Shown here piece after piece: positions 7,328 through 15,488 of a stretch of 22,436 nucleotides of DNA. A program made the translations under genes and the position numbers. The stretch is from M55B154 sp964345775 (GTDB lineage Bacteria > Spirochaetota > UBA4802 > UB4802). The stretch lies in the NCBI GenBank assembly GCA_964345775.1, contig CAYFSO010000044.1, forward strand, positions 1-22,436. Direction: 5' to 3'. The number at the start of each line of letters is the position of its first letter. Position 1 is the first letter of the stretch. The notes below the pieces were generated by a model, which was given only the letters and a program-made list of their open reading frames with translations, did not search any database and was not told where the DNA came from.

Positions 7328-7731
7328 TCTTCCCCCGTTTCTTCTGACGTATACCGTATTACCATACCTTCCACGTGAATGATATCCACGGTTCCAACCA
7401 GCCAGTACTGGCGCTCATGCCAGTATTTCACTTCTATAAGGTTGTCTCCACCTTGACTGTAAATAGCGTTATTAACAGCCTTGTTGGCACATGGACAGGG
7501 TGTAACCGGTATAAACCATAACAGCCTGAACCCGCTGCTCATGCCGGTACCTGGTCCAAGCTCGGTGTAAGCGTCTTTCTGCATTGGCCTTGCACCTGGC
7601 TGTATTCCCCTTGCATTTGTCTGTACATGCAGGCAGCCGGTAACCATGCTGCACAAAACTATCATTATACCAGCTGCAACTGCTGAAGCAAAGTATGGAG
7701 ACCTTGTTCTATCGGCTTCGTTTCTTACCAT
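7324..7731 (-). CDS. Small lipoprotein, paralogue of the gene before it
   Basis: 135 residues with a signal segment ending in lipobox V-T-G-C33, so it is predicted to be a lipoprotein. The C-terminal half (KAVNNAIYSQGGDNLIEVKY, then RQYWLVGTVDIIHVEGMVI) aligns without gaps to the neighbouring lipoprotein (AIDEAIKEKNADAIINLQCY, RSYYVLFSLTTVIVEGDAV). This suggests tandem duplication of a small TRL/DUF6567-like domain; that family assignment is from memory of its pattern. The ATG has GAGG 7 nt upstream, and the first 23 nt overlap the preceding gene. The function is unknown. Confidence 0.8.
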   Translation of the reverse strand: MVRNEADRTRSPYFASAVAAGIMIVLCSMVTGCLHVQTNARGIQPGARPMQKDAYTELGPGTGMSSGFRLLWFIPVTPCPCANKAVNNAIYSQGGDNLIEVKYWHERQYWLVGTVDIIHVEGMVIRYTSEETGEE

Positions 7732-8080
7732 TGCGTTCCTCTTTTGAGGCTGTTTTTACTGCGTCGCCTTCAACGATGACCGTTGTTAGCGAGAATAATA
7801 CATAATAAGATCTCTTCTGGTAACACTGCAAATTGATAATGGCATCGGCATTTTTTTCTTTTATAGCTTCATCAATGGCAGCGCCTGTATCAGGCCTCCC
7901 CAGCATCCACAATCCAAGAATAGATATGGCCGAGTCGCTTCCACGCGTTGTCCCCAGGTTCTCTTTAACGGTTTTCCCAACCATGGGTGTATTGGACGAA
8001 GTAATACAAACCGGCGTAGTAACACACCCTGTTAGAATAATTATAAACATTATCGCTATATATTTACCATATCTTTTCAT
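7709..8080 (-). CDS. Small lipoprotein (TRL/DUF6567-like)
   Basis: 123 residues with a classical lipobox L-T-G-C19 after MKRYGKYIAIMFIII. The mature part has a glycine-rich GTTRGSDSAISILGLWMLG segment, then an AIDEAIKEKNADAIINL helix-strand and a VIVEGDAVK strand. This pattern occurs in small lipoproteins whose role is not established. AAGGAGAGAGT directly precedes the ATG. It follows the TonB-dependent receptor after a 65-bp gap that contains a dispersed repeat, so co-transcription with the receptor is possible but unproven. Confidence 0.8.
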   Translation of the reverse strand: MKRYGKYIAIMFIIILTGCVTTPVCITSSNTPMVGKTVKENLGTTRGSDSAISILGLWMLGRPDTGAAIDEAIKEKNADAIINLQCYQKRSYYVLFSLTTVIVEGDAVKTASKEERNGKKRSR

Positions 8081-8103
8081 ACTCTCTCCTTAATAATAAA
8101 TAT

Positions 8104-8132
8104 TCTCTCCGTGTTTCCGTGACTCTGTGGCC
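8104..8132. repeat. Dispersed CACAGAG-type intergenic repeat, copy 2 (inverted)
   Basis: The plus strand reads CTCTCCGTGTTTCC then GTGACTCTGTGG. Its reverse complement shares the CCACAGAG core and a degenerate TCA--G-ACAC-GAG pattern with 81-112. It occupies most of the gap between the receptor gene and the lipoprotein gene. Confidence 0.35.
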
Positions 8133-8145
8133 CAGAATACGCTTA

Positions 8146-10602
8146 TTAGAATTTCACCTCAACACCGAAGTTGGGTATAATGCTTAACACACCTTCGTCC
8201 TGCTTAAGTTCTGGATTATCATCACTATGCGGGTACCTGTAATCCCAGTCCACGTCATTTTTTGGCCTGTAATTATACAGGTTGATCACCTCAACATACC
8301 AGGATACGTAGCCCCAGCTATGATGTATCTTGTAGGTGTACCTGACATCAAGCCTGTGTTCCGGTGCAAACTGTCGTGAATTTGGTCTTCCATATTCAGG
8401 TACATACCGGCCCGATGCAGGAGGACTCTCTGTAGAACCTGTAATTGGGGTGTACGGAAAGGACGTGTAATACTGGAACTTGCAGCTCAACGTATTCCTG
8501 CCCATCCTGTACCCGGCAACCAGCTTGAATGCATGGCGCTGCTCGTAATCGAAATCAATCCACTGGTCACCGTACTCGTCACCCAACTGGTTGGCAGGGT
8601 TCCCGTAAAGCCCTGCTGTTGTGGGCAGGCCCGACTTGAACCTTGAATCGGTATACGTGTAGTTCATCCAGCCATAGAGTCCGTCACTGTCTTCCATAAT
8701 GTCACGCTTCATCATGATCTCAAAACCTTTCGCTTCTATCTTTCCCGTATTCATTCCAAACCGTTCATTACCTTCCGGGCCGTAATGGTAGTATTCCATG
8801 AACATGTCGTAAAAGCTGTTATAGAAACCTTCAATTTTTATGCTGAAAAGATCGATCTTCTGTTCAATGCCGGCTACACGATGAATGGCTTTTTCCGAAA
8901 CCAGGTACTCCCCCGCACGTGCAAACTGTGGTGAGCTGTCAAATATGAAAGGATTTGTCTGGAAGAAATAACTGTACTTCCCGCCTGCTACAGATATAGT
9001 TGTTTCCGTGGGAAATTCATAGCTAATTCGTCCCCGTGGATCCCATGTTACCTCGCCGGTACGGTACAGGTAATCCGAGCGGATACCGGGAACGATGGTA
9101 AGTCCTCCTATGGTAACTTTTGTATCACTGTACCATCCCGTGGTATGGTTGTTGATATTCTCATCCAGCGGGTACTTTTCAAAAAGATCTTCGTTACCCG
9201 GGTCGAATGAGCCGGTACCACCGACATAGACTATGGTATCGCCACGTGCTGTAAAATGATAAAGAGTATATTCTCCTCCGATGTTCCAGCGCAATGTATC
9301 TTCAATCATGTCAAAGGTGAACTGCTCTTTAACGCCTGTAATCTGCGGACGAGTGTTAGTATTATAGTCCTTTGCCCATGAAGCCGCGGAATCATCAGGC
9401 AGGTTAAAATACTGGTAGGATCGCTTTATGGAATTATACACGATTACACGATTTTTGATCTTTTCACCCGGCTGATACGTGTAATAGAGTCCCTGGCTGT
9501 GTGACTGCATGTCAACCTGTGCTTCGAGGTCCTGGAGAAGAGGATCATCACCTTCTTCCGGGTCAATCTCATCCTCTTCAAGAAATTTCAGGTAATCGCT
9601 TGTTCCCAGCAGCAGCAGTGTAATGGAATTTTTACTGTCCAGGTAATACTTCGCCTTTGCCTGGTAATCCCAGTATTCGGGCACAATGTTAAGCTCGTCA
9701 CCGGTAATAAGCTCATAGAAGATGGGTACCAGCAGCGACAGGTAGCCAATCCGTCCTGAAACTATAGTGTAGCCAATGATGTCATCTTTCTGCTCTTTGT
9801 TAAGAGTTGACTCCGGGCCTGCCATGTACAATTGTTCATCTTTTAAAATTGGGGCATGCAACAGTGCTGTAGCTGATATGGCACCCACATCTGTATACCC
9901 GCCAAATTCCTGTATATTATCTACCGTGTTTATGCTTATTACAGCGGCGTTGGCAGCCCCGTATTTAACAGGGAAAGCCGAGGCATACAGGTCAATCTCG
10001 CTCATGAGATTGTTGTTTATTACAGAATGGAGTCCGCCGTAATGTAAAGGATCAAATATGGGTATATCGTCTATATAGTACTTGTTATTGAAATAATCGC
10101 TCCCCCGGATAACCAGTGGACCGAAAAAACCACTGAATGCCCTGTTCACGCCGGGAAGGGAGGTGAGGGCGTTGATGGCATCTCCAAAAGACGCGGGAAC
10201 CTCTTTCAATTCCTTTACGGTCATGGTGTAGCGTGAAACCTTTTGAATATCACGCTCTGCGGTTATAGTTATCCCGGCACCCCTTAATCGGAAACTGGAA
10301 AGACTGAAATCCCGTGTGGTTGTTCCGCTGATATCGATTTTTGTCTGCAGGGGCTCTAAGCCTTCGGATCGAATGACAAGTGTATATGTTCCGGGTTCAG
10401 GAACATTGAGAGTGAATTTGCCCTGCTCATCCGTATATACTTTAACCCTTGCTTCTATAACAGCAACCGTCGCAAAGTCCACGGGCTTGCGTGTTTCTCT
10501 GTTGTATACCGTCCCCTGTAGTACGTTCTCCCTGGCATACAGGGATAGAGGAAAACAAATTAACAAAGACAGTACTACAGGTATACTGGCAATCTGCTTC
10601 AT
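8146..10602 (-). CDS. TonB-dependent receptor with N-terminal carboxypeptidase-regulatory-like domain
   Basis: 818 residues from the ATG at 10602, chosen because GGAG lies 10 nt upstream and a clean signal peptide follows (MKQIASIPVVLSLLICFPLS, cleavage after LYA). A TTG at 10629 would run into the tonB gene. Residues about 28-105 form a carboxypeptidase-regulatory-like domain (VLQGTVYNRETRKPVDFATV). A TonB-box-like ITITAERD leads into the plug (about 120-230; LPGVNRAFSGFFGPLVIRGS, YYIDDIPIFDP). The rest is a large outer membrane beta-barrel ending in the OMP-typical phenylalanine (VEVKF). The substrate is not evident. It is encoded directly downstream of its own exbB-exbD-exbD-tonB genes. 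Confidence 0.95.
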   Translation of the reverse strand: MKQIASIPVVLSLLICFPLSLYARENVLQGTVYNRETRKPVDFATVAVIEARVKVYTDEQGKFTLNVPEPGTYTLVIRSEGLEPLQTKIDISGTTTRDFSLSSFRLRGAGITITAERDIQKVSRYTMTVKELKEVPASFGDAINALTSLPGVNRAFSGFFGPLVIRGSDYFNNKYYIDDIPIFDPLHYGGLHSVINNNLMSEIDLYASAFPVKYGAANAAVISINTVDNIQEFGGYTDVGAISATALLHAPILKDEQLYMAGPESTLNKEQKDDIIGYTIVSGRIGYLSLLVPIFYELITGDELNIVPEYWDYQAKAKYYLDSKNSITLLLLGTSDYLKFLEEDEIDPEEGDDPLLQDLEAQVDMQSHSQGLYYTYQPGEKIKNRVIVYNSIKRSYQYFNLPDDSAASWAKDYNTNTRPQITGVKEQFTFDMIEDTLRWNIGGEYTLYHFTARGDTIVYVGGTGSFDPGNEDLFEKYPLDENINNHTTGWYSDTKVTIGGLTIVPGIRSDYLYRTGEVTWDPRGRISYEFPTETTISVAGGKYSYFFQTNPFIFDSSPQFARAGEYLVSEKAIHRVAGIEQKIDLFSIKIEGFYNSFYDMFMEYYHYGPEGNERFGMNTGKIEAKGFEIMMKRDIMEDSDGLYGWMNYTYTDSRFKSGLPTTAGLYGNPANQLGDEYGDQWIDFDYEQRHAFKLVAGYRMGRNTLSCKFQYYTSFPYTPITGSTESPPASGRYVPEYGRPNSRQFAPEHRLDVRYTYKIHHSWGYVSWYVEVINLYNYRPKNDVDWDYRYPHSDDNPELKQDEGVLSIIPNFGVEVKF

Positions 10603-10625
10603 TAATGATGATCTCCAAAATAACA

Positions 10626-11252
10626 TCAATCTTCAAGCCTGAAACGCAGGGGCATCTCGAACCTGACAGGTACCTTCTTGCCATCTACTATTGGCGGAGT
10701 AAATTGAGCCCCCTGCAGTATTAATACGGTCTCCCTGGCAAACTTCCTGGTGATATCCCGTTGTTTTCCAGGTGCTAAGGGCTTGTTCAAACGGATGCCC
10801 AGTATGTTAACGTTTTTTACCCTGCCATTTGAAGCGATCAGAAGTTGTACATTCACTGTTGCTTCGATGTCCATCTGACGCGCCTGGTCGGGATACCTTT
10901 TTTTCAATTTACCCACCGGGCGTGGCGGGGCAATATTCGGCATGAACGCAAGGTCAACAGCGGTATCCTCATCGGCTGTGCCTGCGGCCCTTACCACGTT
11001 AGCATAATCAGTGGATTCTTCTACTGATTCAGTTATATCCTTTCTGGTGACCCTCTGAGGCGCCTGGATCTCTTGAATATTGATTAAGCGTATCCTTTCA
11101 GACTGCTCAAGGCTTTCTTCGTCAAGGCTTATGGATGGAGTGTAGAACAGCATGTATGCTGTTACAATAAATGACAAGGCAAAAGAGAACATGTATGGAT
11201 GTTCATCTTCCCATTTTTTTAATACATCGATTATTTGTGCAAGCTGTTCCAT
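10626..11252 (-). CDS. tonB: TonB-family energy transducer
   Basis: 208 residues: a short cytoplasmic N-terminus, one membrane span (MFSFALSFIVTAYMLFYTP, about 20-38), a periplasmic linker and a TonB C-terminal domain. The domain is seen in KKRYPDQARQMDIEATVNVQLLI, NGRVKNVNI and FTPPIVDGKKVPVRFEMPLRF, matching the YP..A....IEG.V.V.F and F.PA...G..V...V.I pattern. It carries energy from the ExbBD complex to the receptor encoded next. The linker is not proline-rich as in E. coli TonB, a trait of TonB proteins of other phyla. The ATG directly abuts the exbD stop, and I see no strong ribosome binding site, so coupled translation is likely. Confidence 0.9.
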   Translation of the reverse strand: MEQLAQIIDVLKKWEDEHPYMFSFALSFIVTAYMLFYTPSISLDEESLEQSERIRLINIQEIQAPQRVTRKDITESVEESTDYANVVRAAGTADEDTAVDLAFMPNIAPPRPVGKLKKRYPDQARQMDIEATVNVQLLIASNGRVKNVNILGIRLNKPLAPGKQRDITRKFARETVLILQGAQFTPPIVDGKKVPVRFEMPLRFRLED

Positions 11253-11663
11253 TTAATCGATCAAGGTCTTTTTCTGTTCTGACATGAATACCACGTTAAG
11301 GAACCCCTGCTGCTGCAGTATATTCATTACTTCATTTACCACGCTGTATTGAAGGTTCCTGTCGGCAGTCAATGCGACTACCCGGTCTTTCTCAGACTGA
11401 CGCATTGCCAAAAAGTCATTTAATGTGTCAGCAGTAACCTTGCTTCCCTCGAAATATATGGCACCATTACCCGCAATCGTTATATATATACTGTCCTGTT
11501 CAGCACCCCGGGTTACTGCCACTGGCAACTGTACTTCAACTCCTTTCGGTGGTTCCGTGGTTGTTGAAGCCATGAAGAAAACAAGGAGGAGCAAAGCCAT
11601 ATCAGCCATGGCGGAGCCTATTGCTACGGGCTTCAGTTTCTTCAATATTGAACCGCTGCGCAT
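11253..11663 (-). CDS. exbD: ExbD/TolR-family protein, second copy
   Basis: 136 residues with a single N-terminal membrane span holding the proton-path aspartate (SAMADMALLLLVFFMAST), followed by the periplasmic ExbD domain (KGVEVQLPVA, VALTADRNLQYSVVNEVMNILQQQGFLNVVFMSE). It works with ExbB to use the proton motive force. It starts 1 bp after the stop of the first exbD and differs clearly from it, so the two are not recent duplicates; they may form a mixed ExbD assembly. Confidence 0.92.
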   Translation of the reverse strand: MRSGSILKKLKPVAIGSAMADMALLLLVFFMASTTTEPPKGVEVQLPVAVTRGAEQDSIYITIAGNGAIYFEGSKVTADTLNDFLAMRQSEKDRVVALTADRNLQYSVVNEVMNILQQQGFLNVVFMSEQKKTLID

Positions 11664-11664
11664 A

Positions 11665-12108
11665 TCAGGTACCCTTTCCCTGGTCTTTTACAGAAACTTC
11701 GGTTATACCGGTTTCTCTTGCAAGGCTCAACGCGTCTACCAGCATTCCATACTTTACGTCAGGTCTCATCTTTATCAGCATAATGGTTTTTTCTTTATCC
11801 TGTTTTCTTTTTGTGAGAATATCTTTAACCTGGTCGCGTGTTACAGGTTCACCCCTGTACAGGTAACCGTTGTTTTCGGGAATGATCTCAACAATTCTTT
11901 CAGGTTGCACCTCTACCGCACCAGCACTGGGTGAGGGTAGCGAAAAGAATATACCCTGCCGCAGTATAAACGATGAAGTTACAATAAAGTATATCAGCAA
12001 TAGAAAGGCTATATCGCCAACCGAAGAGGACTCGAATGATCTATGTTCGTACAGCAGCTTCTTGCGCTCCCTTCTTCTTGCTATTTTTGTGATTATTTCT
12101 TTATTCAT
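11665..12108 (-). CDS. exbD: ExbD/TolR-family protein, first copy
   Basis: 147 residues from the ATG at 12108 (MNKEIITKIARRRERKK), which overlaps the exbB stop by 8 bp; the longer open frame upstream lies inside exbB and is not used. A basic cytoplasmic N-terminus leads to a membrane span with the key aspartate (SSVGDIAFLLLIYFIVTS), then a periplasmic domain (IFFSLPSPSAG, GYLYRGEPVTRDQVKDIL, MLVDALSLARETGITEVSV). It is a stator partner of ExbB in energising TonB. Confidence 0.92.
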   Translation of the reverse strand: MNKEIITKIARRRERKKLLYEHRSFESSSVGDIAFLLLIYFIVTSSFILRQGIFFSLPSPSAGAVEVQPERIVEIIPENNGYLYRGEPVTRDQVKDILTKRKQDKEKTIMLIKMRPDVKYGMLVDALSLARETGITEVSVKDQGKGT

Positions 12109-12844
12109 TGAAGGTATCATCACCTGTATCAATATTACTTGAAAGTCGTGGAAGTTTTGAAGAACTGCTGGTAATGATCTCTTCTGCACGCGCATACCTG
12201 TTCTGTATAATGTGGGTAAACAGGTAAAAGAAAAACAGTGAAGGGGCCGCAACTACAAGCCCGCCCGCAGTTGTCACCAGCGCGATCTGGATCCCCACGG
12301 CAACCACCTTGGCATTTACCGTCGTTGCAGCGGCGATGGCGGCGAAAGCGCTTATCATGCCTATTACAGTTCCAAGGAATCCCACGATGGGAGACAGGTT
12401 CCCGATACCTGACAGGAGAGCGAGGCCACGCTCGAGGTCGTTCTGGTATACAAAAAAAACATTTCTCATCTCGTCTTCAAGATCTTCACGATACCGTGCT
12501 TCAGAGTTATCAGCCGTGTTACTCATAATCTTTTCAAGCGATTCATTTTTCCATACATTATTGCGTGTATAATATATTGTTCTCTCAATAATTATGGTAA
12601 GTGATACCAGTCCCAGGAGGACTATAAAGATCATTAAAGGCCCTCCCTGTTTCACGGTCTGAAAAAGGTTTTCATTGTTCAATACGACAGCTTCACCTGG
12701 TTCCTGCACATTTATAACATCATTGTCTTTAATGAGACTTGATTCTCCGTTGTTTGTATCAGCCGATAATAATGAAATTAAAAGAAACAGCATGATAACT
12801 GTTACAGTAAAGATATATGTCTTCTTCGTCTTTATACGGGGCAT
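12101..12844 (-). CDS. exbB: ExbB/TolQ/MotA proton channel protein
   Basis: 247 residues. The ATG at 12844 is chosen because AGGAG stands 8 nt upstream and the product begins with a basic, then hydrophobic leader (KTKKTYIFTVTVIMLFLLIS), probably a signal or extra membrane segment. Membrane spans follow at GGPLMIFIVLLGLVSLTIII and in the conserved MotA/TolQ/ExbB core (LLSGIGNLSPIVGFLGTVIG, then IQIALVTTAGGLVVAAPSLFFF). The gene opens the module exbB-exbD-exbD-tonB-receptor. The 286-bp gap upstream presumably holds its promoter, but I could not find a convincing -35/-10. Confidence 0.93.
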   Translation of the reverse strand: MPRIKTKKTYIFTVTVIMLFLLISLLSADTNNGESSLIKDNDVINVQEPGEAVVLNNENLFQTVKQGGPLMIFIVLLGLVSLTIIIERTIYYTRNNVWKNESLEKIMSNTADNSEARYREDLEDEMRNVFFVYQNDLERGLALLSGIGNLSPIVGFLGTVIGMISAFAAIAAATTVNAKVVAVGIQIALVTTAGGLVVAAPSLFFFYLFTHIIQNRYARAEEIITSSSSKLPRLSSNIDTGDDTFNE

Positions 12845-12987
12845 CGTGTTTACTCCTGTACTAATAGAATCTTTCACCATGTAACAATACTGATGTATTA
12901 ATGTGTCACTGCCATCCCAAAAAAATACCTGATAGTTTTTAGTGTTATCACGACGATTCAATATATTTTGATTTGCAAGGACATAGT

Positions 12988-13062
12988 ATGCCCGCAAATG
13001 AAGAAAAAACAAGAGAAAAAAGTCAAGATGATAATGATAATACTCCATTCTTCCTTATGTGA
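12988..13062 (+). CDS. Possible 24-residue acidic small protein
   Basis: In the gap between the exbB operon and the TPR gene, plus strand, AAGGA lies 6 nt before an ATG that opens 24 codons to TGA. The peptide is hydrophilic, rich in E, K, D and N, and ends in TPFFLM. A TATATT at 12962-12967 could serve as -10, but the matching -35 is poor. Chance occurrence is quite possible; the ribosome binding site is the only positive evidence. Confidence 0.2.
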   Translation: MPANEEKTREKSQDDNDNTPFFLM

Positions 13063-13130
13063 CATAATATATGTTATCGGAAGTTATATTGAGATTAACC
13101 CAGTTTGTACATAATGATATTATTCTGTAA

Positions 13131-14192
13131 TTATTCAGATATCCTGCGTATAAACCTTGCTCGTTCTATCGAGGGATCGATCTTCAGTGCTTTCTCTGCG
13201 TACATATTTGCTTTTTCTGTATTCTTATGCTTGTAATATAGTTCGGCAAGTGCGGTATATGCTTTCGCATGTTCTGGATCAATTTCAATGATCTTCATTA
13301 GATGTTCTTTTGCTTTGACATCTGATGGATCGGGATTCTTATAATGGAATTCGGCCAGCATGAAAAGTATATCAATGGCATGGGGCCTGTAACCAAGCGC
13401 CTTTTTCGCGTATTCGATCCCTTCGTTCAAGTATTGTTTCTTCATCTCTGAAGGCAGCTCATACTGGTATACCTGTATATAACGAAGCCTGGCAAATGAT
13501 TTCATAAAACTGAACTTCTCATGGTTATCAACTATGAACTCGAGTTTTTCATACGCTTTCTCAAATTCACTTGCCGCGTACTGCAGGATTCGCTCTTCCA
13601 TGTATAATTTTCCAAGCGCAAAATGAGCTTCCGGATTATCACGATCAAGCTCTATAGCGCTCTTGTATTCTTTTATTGCTTTACCTGTTTCACCATTCCT
13701 GTAAAAATAATCGCCACGTGCCTTGTGCACATAGGCATATCTGGCATTTTCATCTTCGATCTTCAGTACCACCCGGTTACCCTTTGTTGCAAGCCTGAAA
13801 AACCCATACCCTGTACACAGGTATCCGAAAGACTGGCTTTTATACACACTCTGTATGGTCACCTTCGATACGATCAGGTTACGGTTATCTATGACATAAA
13901 GAACTCCTCCCTTGACCAGGCCTTCTTTATTGTACAACCGGACGGTCACCTTTGTCTTATCATGTGCAACATGTGACAGCTCCTGTTCATGAGCATCTTC
14001 ACGCGCACCAATACTCAGTATTCTTCCCTTCACCAGGGCATCCCAGCCGGTTTTGTCATCTTCGTAGTAAAACACTTTTACCCGGCTGTTCGCTTCAAGC
14101 CCGCGCATTGTAGCGGGCATGGCAGGAATGGATAATAAGAACTGTAGAAATATTATGAAGATTGACTTCGTGATATGTCTGGATGTTATCAT
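13131..14192 (-). CDS. Exported TPR-repeat protein
   Basis: 353 residues with a signal peptide (IFIIFLQFLLSIPAMPA). The first 150 residues form a beta-rich region without a recognised family. From about 155 to the end there are several tetratricopeptide repeats, the clearest being YVHKARGDYFYRNGETGKAI with IELDRDNPEAHFALGKLY, and MKIIEIDPEHAKAYTALAEL with AEKALKIDPSIERARF. TPRs are protein-binding scaffolds, so it probably assembles a periplasmic or envelope complex. It follows the LysM/M23 peptidase gene after 20 bp, implying one operon. The partner is not known. Confidence 0.85.
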   Translation of the reverse strand: MITSRHITKSIFIIFLQFLLSIPAMPATMRGLEANSRVKVFYYEDDKTGWDALVKGRILSIGAREDAHEQELSHVAHDKTKVTVRLYNKEGLVKGGVLYVIDNRNLIVSKVTIQSVYKSQSFGYLCTGYGFFRLATKGNRVVLKIEDENARYAYVHKARGDYFYRNGETGKAIKEYKSAIELDRDNPEAHFALGKLYMEERILQYAASEFEKAYEKLEFIVDNHEKFSFMKSFARLRYIQVYQYELPSEMKKQYLNEGIEYAKKALGYRPHAIDILFMLAEFHYKNPDPSDVKAKEHLMKIIEIDPEHAKAYTALAELYYKHKNTEKANMYAEKALKIDPSIERARFIRRISE

Positions 14193-14212
14193 GTACCAGT
14201 AACCCTGATAAA

Positions 14213-15433
14213 CTATTTCAACATTTTCATGGGATCAAGCGGTGCAAGGTACTTGCGTATTTCATAATGCAGGTGCGCACCGGTGACAGCCCCTGTCATA
14301 CCCGAATAGGCTATAACTTTTCCCCTGGAAACATCATCACCTGTATCAACAAGGTTTTCACTGTTGTGTGCGTATACGGTTATATATCCCTTTTCATGCT
14401 TGAGAACAACTACTTTACCATAACCGTCTTTCCAGCCACTGAATATAACCTTTCCATCGAATGATGCTTTTATGGGAGTACCCTCATTACAGCTTATATC
14501 GATCCCGCAATGGAATTTCTTCATTTTCGTGAAAGGATCAACCCTCTTGCCGAATGAAGATGTGATCCTCCCTTTTACCGGCCATGAAAAGGCCATTATA
14601 TTATTGTTGCTCTTTTTCTTTACAGGTCTCTTTAATGAAGCAGTTCTATTGATTTTTTCCCTGGGTTCATTTACAGCATCGTTTATATAATTATCATTTA
14701 CAGGTACTGTCGCACCTGGCAGGAAAATATCATTACCGTAATAGATCTTATCTTTTCGTATATTGTTATGTGATACAATGCGTTCCCGCTCAACATTGTA
14801 TCTTTCGGCTATCCGGTACAGGGTATCTCCTTCCTGTATCTTGTATGTAACACCCTGCCTGTTTGGTATCTTCAGCTTCTTCCCGGGTAAAAGTCTTTTG
14901 GGTTCATCCACGTTATTTATTCGAATTATGTACCGGTAATTCGTCTCGTATTCCTCTGCTATTTCCCATATATTCTCACCTTTCTGAATAATATGCTCAC
15001 TGAGATGCCATTTGCTGTCTTTTTTTTTGAGATCTTCGATGGTGAGAGATGCTTCATTTTCCTGTTGACGATTGACTTTTTTCTGTTTTTTCCTTTTTGT
15101 ATTACTGGCAGATCCTGCTTTCTTTTTTGCTGAGGTATTGATAGTTCTATTATTTCTATCATGTATTATGGTCTCGTTGTCAATTTCTTGCAACCCCTTA
15201 TCATCAAAAGTATCATCAAATATGATCTCTCCATCTGCATCACCTGCCGGTGCTTTGCTGGATGTCATATCAATGCCTTCAATGATAATGCTGTTTTCAA
15301 GGGATTCAATATCGGCAAGGGTTATGGGTTTATCTTCACGTGATTCACCGCTTACCAGTGGAATATTAAAATCATTGAGTGATAGTATCACTGTGGTAAC
15401 AATTACTAATGTCGAAAGTATATATTTTTTCAT
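14213..15433 (-). CDS. LysM-domain M23-family peptidoglycan endopeptidase
   Basis: 406 residues with an N-terminal hydrophobic signal (YILSTLVIVTTVILSL), a long polar low-complexity segment (about 30-140, with KKKAGSASNTKRKKQKK), two LysM domains (IIQKGENIWEIAEEYETNYR and YKIQEGDTLYRIAERYNVER) and a C-terminal LytM/M23 domain. The zinc ligands and catalytic residues of M23 are present: H308 and D312 in HCGID, and H387 and H389 in GAHLHYE. It should bind peptidoglycan through LysM and cut peptide cross-links, or activate amidases, in the periplasm. It precedes the TPR gene. A 37-bp inverted repeat lies just upstream of its start. Confidence 0.92.
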   Translation of the reverse strand: MKKYILSTLVIVTTVILSLNDFNIPLVSGESREDKPITLADIESLENSIIIEGIDMTSSKAPAGDADGEIIFDDTFDDKGLQEIDNETIIHDRNNRTINTSAKKKAGSASNTKRKKQKKVNRQQENEASLTIEDLKKKDSKWHLSEHIIQKGENIWEIAEEYETNYRYIIRINNVDEPKRLLPGKKLKIPNRQGVTYKIQEGDTLYRIAERYNVERERIVSHNNIRKDKIYYGNDIFLPGATVPVNDNYINDAVNEPREKINRTASLKRPVKKKSNNNIMAFSWPVKGRITSSFGKRVDPFTKMKKFHCGIDISCNEGTPIKASFDGKVIFSGWKDGYGKVVVLKHEKGYITVYAHNSENLVDTGDDVSRGKVIAYSGMTGAVTGAHLHYEIRKYLAPLDPMKMLK

Positions 15434-15439
15434 TTCATC

Positions 15440-15476
15440 GCCGATAATTATTATCTGTTACAATTGAATTATCGGC
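15440..15476. promoter_or_regulatory. 10-bp inverted repeat before the LysM/M23 gene
   Basis: GCCGATAATT at 15440-15449 and AATTATCGGC at 15467-15476 form a perfect dyad with a 17-nt loop. The inner arm ends 6 nt from the ATG of the M23 gene, so in RNA it would cover the ribosome binding site region. No T-run follows, so it is not a standard terminator. A similar dyad precedes the small OMP gene at 17819-17855. Confidence 0.45.
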
Positions 15477-15488
15477 ATAAATAACTGG

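Noticed and set aside
10603..10629. Longer start for the TonB-dependent receptor (TTG or ATG upstream)
   Set aside because: It overlaps the end of tonB, lacks a ribosome binding site and delays the signal peptide; the ATG at 10602 has GGAG at 10 nt.
12109..12252. Upstream extension of the first exbD
   Set aside because: It lies inside the conserved end of exbB; the ATG overlapping the exbB stop gives a normal ExbD length.
12845..13048. Upstream extension of exbB (68 extra residues)
   Set aside because: The extension is not family-like and the ATG at 12844 has an ideal AGGAG; the upstream part is best seen as intergenic.
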